This document shows positions 58,743 through 64,000 of a stretch of DNA of 64,000 bases, in pieces. The notes beneath the pieces are model-generated. The model was not told where the DNA came from. It was given only the letters and a program-made list of their open reading frames with translations, and ran no database searches. The translations under genes were made by a program, and so were the position numbers. Source of the DNA: Timema cristinae (taxonomy: Eukaryota; Arthropoda; Insecta; Phasmatodea; Timematidae); the NCBI GenBank assembly GCA_039000515.1, contig JBCFYV010001001.1, positions 11,273,373 to 11,337,372 of the forward strand. The letters are read 5' to 3'. Within the stretch, counting starts at the first letter, position 1. The number at the start of each line of letters is the position of its first letter.

Positions 58743-58856
58743 ACAACCTGAACTCTAGTAAAATCTCGTCAAGTTCAATAATTCGGTGTTAGATACGGCC
58801 TACATTAATGTGGTTTTGCGACACTCGCTAGTCAATAATATTTGAAATTCACTCAC

Positions 58857-58882
58857 CTCGAGATCCAACGTTTTTCATCCTG
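58857..58882 (-). CDS. 26-nt microexon of the minus-strand membrane protein
   Basis: On the minus strand a T-run and CTACAG acceptor, then CAGGATGAAAAACGTTGG and ATCTCGAG, then donor GTGAGT. Entered at phase 2 from the transmembrane exon it reads (R)SRMKNVGSR, and leaves at phase 1. The CAGCAG at its start is a NAGNAG acceptor, so one codon may be optional. The basic juxtamembrane residues fit the stop-transfer side of the membrane span. Confidence 0.65.
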
Positions 58883-59044
58883 CTGTAGAAAAAAAAAAAA
58901 AAGAAGAAGAACAAAACCATTAGTCTATGTAAATATTGAAAATATGTAATAATAATTAGTTAATACACAGATTGGATCAAGGTGCATATTTACACAAACG
59001 GAATAGGGCTAAGGAAGGTAGAATTTCTCATTAATATACCTACA

Positions 59045-59320
59045 CCTTAACTGAGTCAGTAGCGTGTCTGTCTGAGCTAAGAGTCCCGGGTTCGATCCCC
59101 GGCATGGCCGAAATATTTATCATTGATGAAATGTGGGTAGGCCTATACCCTTTCACAGTGATGAATTAACGGCCGGCGACTGGATGTTATGCCTGCCCTA
59201 GATTATAAGGTATATGAAGCTACGATGGGCCTAGCAAGCCGGTAGTGGAAAAATATATGGCTTGAATAAAAAACTGACCCAGGCTGGAAACGGTAATGTA
59301 TGTGTAAAAAAATGTGTGGA
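59045..59320 (+). mobile_element. SINE-D, plus copy (best preserved)
   Basis: tRNA-like head: ACTGAGTCAGTAGCGTGTCT (box A region) and CCCGGGTTCGATCCCCGG (box B). The body runs from CCCTTTCACAGTGATGAATT to ACTGACCCAGGCTGGAAACG, then a short tail. This is the guide for the family members at 12802, 14595, 20565 and 50440. Confidence 0.85.
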
Positions 59321-59994
59321 AGGCGTTTAGAGAAGTATCTGAGGTATAAAAGCACCAGGTCAGGAATTGTAAACCTACCTCCCCGTCACTGGCAAACCAG
59401 AGTTACTCTCCAATTTTCATAGGAAGAGCATTATATCTAGTAACTTTTCTGTCATATCAGGCTCTTCCTATGAAAATTGACTGTATCTGTATATGGCAAT
59501 CCTTGATTTTAAACTACGAGGTCGGTGGTTTGAGATGTTTTAGCCCTTGTCGGCAGTACTTAGTTTACTTTTTTTTTCCCCTACACGATTTTATTTTCTA
59601 TAACCTTTTCAGAAGAAACATAATACAGTTTCTTTCTATTGCCCTTTTTGTCTTAACACGTAGGCGTGTAACAGAAAACATCTTTAAACTAGGGGGTGGG
59701 TGGGGGGGGGGGCCTGGGAGGAACCCATGACAAAACGTTAAATCTCATGATTATGTCAAAGTGGTTAGGGAGGCTACCTATAGGTCCGACGGGACCTTGG
59801 TTCGATCATAGGTTGTGCCTTAAATAATCTACACTCGTAGTAACTTCCGTCACCTCGTATCTGGTTGTGGAGATTAGGAACTCATTTCAAGATAGATTAA
59901 CCGGGAAGTGGTATTCCTGATTACACTGCGGTTGTCTGCATTCTTCACTTCACTTTAGATAAATTAGAATCAATTTTGTAGTTGTTCTTTTATC
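59321..59994. other. no gene seen
   Basis: G-rich tracts at about 59694-59714 and decayed tRNA-like wording near 59760-59800. No exon recognised. Confidence 0.45.
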
Positions 59995-60200
59995 ACCGCG
60001 TCTTACTAACCTTTCAGGTTATATACGTATATCATAATTATTCTAATGGGATAGGGATTAGGAATAAAGTATTTTAGAGGTAATATACCTGCATTCGCAT
60101 GGAAGGAGAGTGGGAAACCATTTAAGAAAAACCACCCCCAGTTCACCCGACCGAGATTCGAACCTCGATCTCCCCGTCCTCAGCAGTCGAGCTCAACACG
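59995..60200 (-). mobile_element. SINE-A, minus copy
   Basis: Starts with the reversed tail ATCACCGCGTCTTACTAACC, then GAAGGAGAGTGGGAAACCAT, and the reversed head with GAGATTCGAACCTCGATCTC (box B). Confidence 0.8.
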
Positions 60201-60639
60201 AATTTAATAAAAACAACCCTCAATACACGCGACCTGAATTCTAACCCGGATTTCCACGATGACATCGGAAGTTTAGTATATTGCGGATCATTCCACTTAA
60301 TTTATGTATTGTTTATTCCTCACACTAACACAACTTTGCCTTTTCAATTGCTTTAGCCTTAAATGACAACCAGTGGCGTGTCGTGGTGTGTTGCCAGGGT
60401 AAGCAGATATTGTTAAAACTTCGCCTATGATAATGTTATTGACCACTCAGTCCCCATTTGACCAATCATACATAGGATACTCTTTATTTATCACGCATTG
60501 AATTATATCTCAGTTGATACTTGAACAACGACTGTCTTAGTAAATAAGTAATAAAAATCATAGGCACAGTACAGTTAAAACTAATTCTGCTCACCATGAC
60601 AACTCACCACGACACGCCACTAGCTGTCATTTATTTTTG

Positions 60640-60850
60640 TACCGTGCCTTACTATACTACCGGGCTATACGCTTAATATAAGCAAGGTTGAATTTATAGG
60701 AAGTGTACTCACATTTGCGTGGAGGGAGGAGTGGAAAACGATTCTTTAAAAATTTCATTACACCCGATCGTGATTGGGACCGATCTCCCGTCATCGGAAA
60801 TCCAGTATATTGTGAGAACGACGCCTTAGACCATGCGGACGCCGAAACGG
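60640..60850 (-). mobile_element. SINE-A, minus copy
   Basis: Reversed body GCGTGGAGGGAGGAGTGGAA and reversed head with TCGGAAATCCAGTATATTGT and GACGCCTTAGACCATGCGGA. The tail part (ACTACCGGGCTATACGC) is short. Confidence 0.7.
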
Positions 60851-61006
60851 TTACACTGGTTCTATTACTCACACACTAAGAGTAAGGTGTTATTTATGAC
60901 CAAGGTTCGGTCTCCCACCAGTTTATGACCACATCCTTGTGTCCATATCGGCTCGAGCCATGTCACTCCACATTGGCCTACCCGCATAGCTTAGTATTAT
61001 TATTAG

Positions 61007-61760
61007 TATTATTTAGCACCGCGTCTTACTACCCGTTTGAGTTATATGCCTAAGTACTACAGTAGAGAGTCGACTTCCGAACTAATAGGGACTAAGGGTA
61101 GTTCGGATAACCAAATTGTTCTGATGATCAAACACAATAACAAATTTCAGTTTTATATATTAAATAACGCTTAGAATAATCATAAAACAATATAGGAAAC
61201 AACTATGCTAGTAAAAATACAATAAACATTGCATAACATATTTTTATTATTAAATTGTTCAACTTGATATATAGTAGGCCTTTAATATATCCTATAATTA
61301 ATTACTGTATTACATATTAAAAATTCTTGACAAAGTTTCTTTCTGAAGTGAACAGTTAAGATGGCTATTTACAGTATCAAGAAAAGTATGCCAACAAAAG
61401 TAATTCTTAATTTTTCTTTGCACCATTTTTGATTGTCTCTTTTTGGCTGCTAAAGCATGCAACCTTTTTAAAAGAAGAAGAAGTTGGGTTGGACAACTTT
61501 CTGTCTCCTTTTCGTACCACGCCATTGCAGTAGTTAAGGCTCGGTTGATTGACGTTTCGGATAATTTACATTCGGTTAATCGACTCTCTACTGTAATTAC
61601 GCCAAAAGTTAAGAATTGGGAAGGTTGAATTTTGAGGAAGTGAACCCGCATTTGCGTAGAGGAAGAATGGAAAACCATTCAAGAACCTCCCCGTCCCTAG
61701 TAGTCTAGCTCATCATGACTAGCGCGTTAACCAAACTACGCCACTGAGGTGGGTTCATAG
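61007..61760 (-). mobile_element. SINE-A, minus copy, split by a pogo-type element
   Basis: Reversed tail TAGCACCGCGTCTTACTACC at 61013, then at 61594 the body resumes (GAATTGGGAAGGTTGAATTT) and ends with the reversed head (ACTAGCGCGTTAACCAAACT). Interrupted by 61060-61593. Confidence 0.8.
61060..61593 (-). mobile_element. pogo/Tigger-type deletion derivative with a transposase C-terminal remnant
   Basis: 534 bp between TA pairs (61058-61059 and 61594-61595). Ends CAGTAGAGAGTCGACTTCCG and, reversed, CAGTAGAGAGTCGATTAACC. The minus strand (about 61530-61370) reads SINRALTTAMAWYEKE, then LLLLLKRLHALAAKKRQSKM and a final KIKNYF, which has the form of the end of pogo-family transposases (leucine-rich LLxLKRLRDLAAKKR and a closing basic stretch with FF/YF). 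The rest of the gene is lost. Confidence 0.82.
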
Positions 61761-61809
61761 CTCGGTAGTTGAGTCGAACTTCCATTAGTAGTTGATATAT
61801 TGTACCTAC

Positions 61810-61915
61810 CTGCGACACTGCATGACTGTAACCATGATGACCGCCCCTATGGCCGCTGATAGCACGGATACTATGGCCAGGGTGAGGATCCAGCCCAACT
61901 CAGTGGAAGCGGACA
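61810..61915 (-). CDS. transmembrane exon of an unidentified single-pass membrane protein
   Basis: On the minus strand, acceptor TTTTGTTGTGTTCCAG and donor GCAG|GTAGGT. 106 nt, entered at phase 1 and left at phase 2. It reads (V)SASTELGWILTLAIVSVL, then SAAIGAVIMVTVMQCR: a 23-24 residue hydrophobic span with a short polar part before it and Cys-Arg-Arg after it, the arrangement of a type I membrane protein. The upstream (extracellular) exons are not visible in the window. What the protein is I cannot say. Confidence 0.75.
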
Positions 61916-62021
61916 CTGGAACACAACAAAACACGTCGATATAATAGTGACCATTCATTATTTTTCTCACCACGCCCCTACTACTCGTTCTATTTGTACA
62001 TGAAGTCGACTTTCCCTGCTT

Positions 62022-62230
62022 TGGTGGCTGCAAGCGGCTAGGCTTCCGATAACTGGAAGATTTGAGCTCGAATCTTAGTTGAGACCAGTGAGGTTGTTTT
62101 TTTTCCTAAACACTTTTCCACCTCTTTACACGCAAATGTGGATACACTCCCTCTAAACTCAACCTTTCTCATCCCTTACATATTAGCGTAATTAATACGC
62201 ATATGCGTATGACATGAACGGATAGTAGTG
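62022..62230 (+). mobile_element. SINE-A, plus copy
   Basis: Head with TTGGTGGCTGCAAGCGGCTA and GAGCTCGAATCTTAG (box B), body with CCACCTCTTTACACGCAAAT, and tail GACATGAACGGATAGTAG. Confidence 0.75.
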
Positions 62231-62639
62231 GCCCCGGCATATGGGAACAGCTCGCTGATTGGTTGAATATGATCACGTGACCACACACCCTCGTTCTCTG
62301 ACTGTTGGTTTTTGCCCTTCCCTCTTCCTGAGCCCCCTCTCCTTCTCCTGACTCCCTTTCCATTGTTCCAAACTTGTTTATTCTTGTCTCATTATTTTAT
62401 TTGTCCTCATTGATTATTTATGTATGCTCATTGCTTTTTTATTTGTGTTCATTGGTTATTTATTCAGTGGTTATTTTATGTCCGGGTAGGATTGGGACGT
62501 TGGGTTTTTATTTATTTATTGGCATACAGTCCACGGCGTCGGGTGCGGCATCGGCATGGAGCACAAAGTTCTCCTGACGGCAGCGTAGTGAAGAGTGTGA
62601 GAGATGGTTCCCCTGCCTTGAGACCCTTTTCACTTCCCC

Positions 62640-62750
62640 CTCCTGCCCCTCCTTATGTAGGTATGTGTCGCAACACCCTCCCTCAACCCCTACGTGGTAA
62701 TGGGTTTCCCGGAGTAGCAACTCCTTATGTAGTAATGGGTTTTTAGCCGG
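62640..62750. repeat. short repeats ahead of the tandem array
   Basis: CTCCTTATGTAG occurs twice and GTAATGGGTTT twice within 110 bp. The array units carry a similar GCAATGGGTTTT, so the two may be related. Confidence 0.5.
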
Positions 62751-62751
62751 T

Positions 62752-63217
62752 GACTCATACCTGGCGACAGTTTGGTGGGTCGATAAGACAAGTCGAGACA
62801 AGAATAGATCGTGACCTTAAATGATGTTGCAATGGGTTTTCTCTGATGACTGGCGCCAGTTTGGTGGCGCAACAAGACAGGAATAGATCTTGGCCTTGAA
62901 ACCGTGAGCTAGGTTATTGTCTCTGGAAACCCTCCCCTTGCTAATGAAGTTTCCCGATTACGTCATCGCACTGTCGCAACCCTGATGACTGCGCCAGTTT
63001 GGCGGGTCTACAAGCCAAGTCGAGACAGAAATAGGACACGACCTTGAGTGATGTTGCAATGGGATTTTTTCCTGATGACTGGCGCCCGTTTGGCGGGTCC
63101 ACAAGACGAGTCTAGACAAGACTAGATAGTGACCTTGAAACCGTAAGCTAGTGCAAGAGGTCATTGACCCTGGTCATATTTGGTGACAGTTTGACGGCTT
63201 AACAAGTCGAGACTCGT
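62752..63217. repeat. A-B-A-B-A tandem array, GC-richer
   Basis: Five units, starting near 62752, 62839, 62982, 63073 and 63171, share GGCGNCAGTTTGGNGGG and ACAAGNNNAGTCNAGACA. Units 1 and 3 end GATGTTGCAATGGG. Units 2 and 4 end CCTTGAAACCGTGAGCTAG or a close variant. The last unit is partial. The period of a pair is about 230 bp. The type is unknown. Confidence 0.8.
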
Positions 63218-63343
63218 ATCTACCTGTAAAGGGGAAAGAAAGGTTTTGCGTGAATAAAACACGATATTACAAAACATATAATTAAACACTAAAGGTTTAA
63301 CAGACATATATTAAGGTTTCAGAAACATCATACATAATATTTA

Positions 63344-63727
63344 TTATACACTCTTATAAGAATGGTGCATATATTCGTTCATACGTTTTTCTACAGTGTC
63401 TCCTAGATGTGTTAGTAAAATGATTTTTAGTTCACAATCCATCATGTAATAGTTCAAACCGATGACTTGACGTGTATAGTAAGTATCACTGATAAAGTAC
63501 AGGTTTCTGATGTGCGTTTCCACCGTAGGCTGTTCGATATCGATGACATCCGCTGATTCTGTTTGCGTGTCACATACATCCACGACGAGTGTGTCGATAA
63601 GGTCCCACACCTCACAAAGACGCGTCTAGCTAGGTGTTAGATAGGTGACCCGTTTGAGTCCGGCGTCTTGTTTATCGCTGATGATGACCATACGGTCACC
63701 GCACATGTGTCTAAGATATATATTCAT
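63344..63727 (-). pseudogene. unrecognised 128-codon frame with one in-frame stop
   Basis: On the minus strand from ATG (63727) a frame reads MNIYLRHMCGDRMV through RVTYLTPS, meets TAG at 63628-63626, and continues open to TAA at 63344 with WDLIDTLVVDVCDTQTES, TVETHIRNLYFISDTYYTRQ and HLGDTVEKRMNEYM. No introns, no signal peptide, no membrane segment, balanced amino-acid use. I do not recognise the family. It could be a decayed gene, a selfish-element gene or chance, though an open frame this protein-like is unusual in this AT-rich window. Confidence 0.4.
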
Positions 63728-63790
63728 GATTAGTCAGACCAATCTTCTGAGGAGGTTGAGAGTTGCTGAAAATTTGATATAACCGACTTG

Positions 63791-64000
63791 TATTATTATT
63801 ATTATTATTATTAGCACCGCGTCTTAATACCCGTTCGGTTATACGCACTTACGCTAATGTGTAATGGTAGGGTTATTGTGAGATGAAATGAAGGACCTAC
63901 AGTTTAACGTGGAATCCGAACCACGGTGGCGACTTGGCATTCCACACATTCACAAGATGTATTGTAGGAAGGGTTTGGAAATCAGATAAATCTGTGCGGG
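63791..64000 (-). mobile_element. SINE-B, minus copy, running off the window end
   Basis: (ATT)n, then TAGCACCGCGTCTTAATACC and the reversed body to AATCAGATAAATCTGTGCGGG, where the window ends within the head. Confidence 0.9.

Larger units (their letters stand above)
55399..58856 (-). other. intron of the minus-strand gene
   Basis: 3.5 kb. Contains three of the four TCACATGAC repeats, an inverted-repeat stretch (57562-58083), MITE copy 2 (58094-58321), a G-run at about 58524 and, on the minus strand, a CAG|GTAAGT junction at 58737/58736. Confidence 0.55.

Noticed and set aside
63073..63090. TGGCGCCCG as a retroviral primer binding site
   Set aside because: Nine bases match the general form of a Lys-tRNA site, but the same stretch is one of five tandem units, the rest of the site does not fit, and no LTR or gag-pol is present.

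Overview
The window is animal nuclear DNA, most probably from an arthropod and probably an insect. It is AT-rich, has spliced genes with GT-AG introns of 0.3 to 6 kb, and is crowded with tRNA-headed SINEs, DNA transposons and MITEs. Nothing in it is bacterial: there are no operons and no ribosome binding sites. The arthropod call rests on the protein, whose USP core and zinc ribbon (for example EKSREDTFLDIPLPVRPFG) read like insect USP47. The species cannot be named from this sequence.

Positions 3108-45780 (+ strand) hold one gene, an orthologue of USP47, a ubiquitin-specific protease. I could place 21 coding exons from an N-terminal ubiquitin-like segment to the stop codon. All splice phases agree, and the exons total 3986 nt. 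One base is missing from a C-run in exon 2; with it the ORF would be 3987 nt, or 1328 codons plus stop. The catalytic Cys (exon 3), His and Asp (both exon 8) and the two CxxC pairs of the zinc ribbon (exons 5 and 6) are intact. The 3'UTR ends near an AATAAA at 45755.

The introns are a museum of mobile DNA: a 0.93 kb near-perfect palindrome 53 bp before exon 14; a 35-bp minisatellite that has copied the exon 15 splice donor 11 times; a pair of non-autonomous hAT elements with exact 8-bp target duplications; a decayed Tigger/pogo transposase on the minus strand of the last intron; pogo-type MITEs; and at least five tRNA-headed SINE families, two of which share one 3' tail. Two insertions consist of that tail alone, 45-47 bp, each with its own target site duplication.

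Positions 45.8-54.9 kb are intergenic with repeats and LINE remnants. From 61.9 kb down to 54.9 kb on the minus strand lies the 3' end of a second gene. A transmembrane exon, a 26-nt microexon and a terminal exon encode the membrane span and a tyrosine-rich cytoplasmic tail of a single-pass surface protein that I do not recognise. Its terminal exon needs two 1-base corrections to stay in frame. Its upstream exons are not visible in the window. The last 2 kb carry a GC-richer A-B-A-B-A tandem array, an unrecognised 128-codon minus-strand frame with one stop, and a SINE running off the end.
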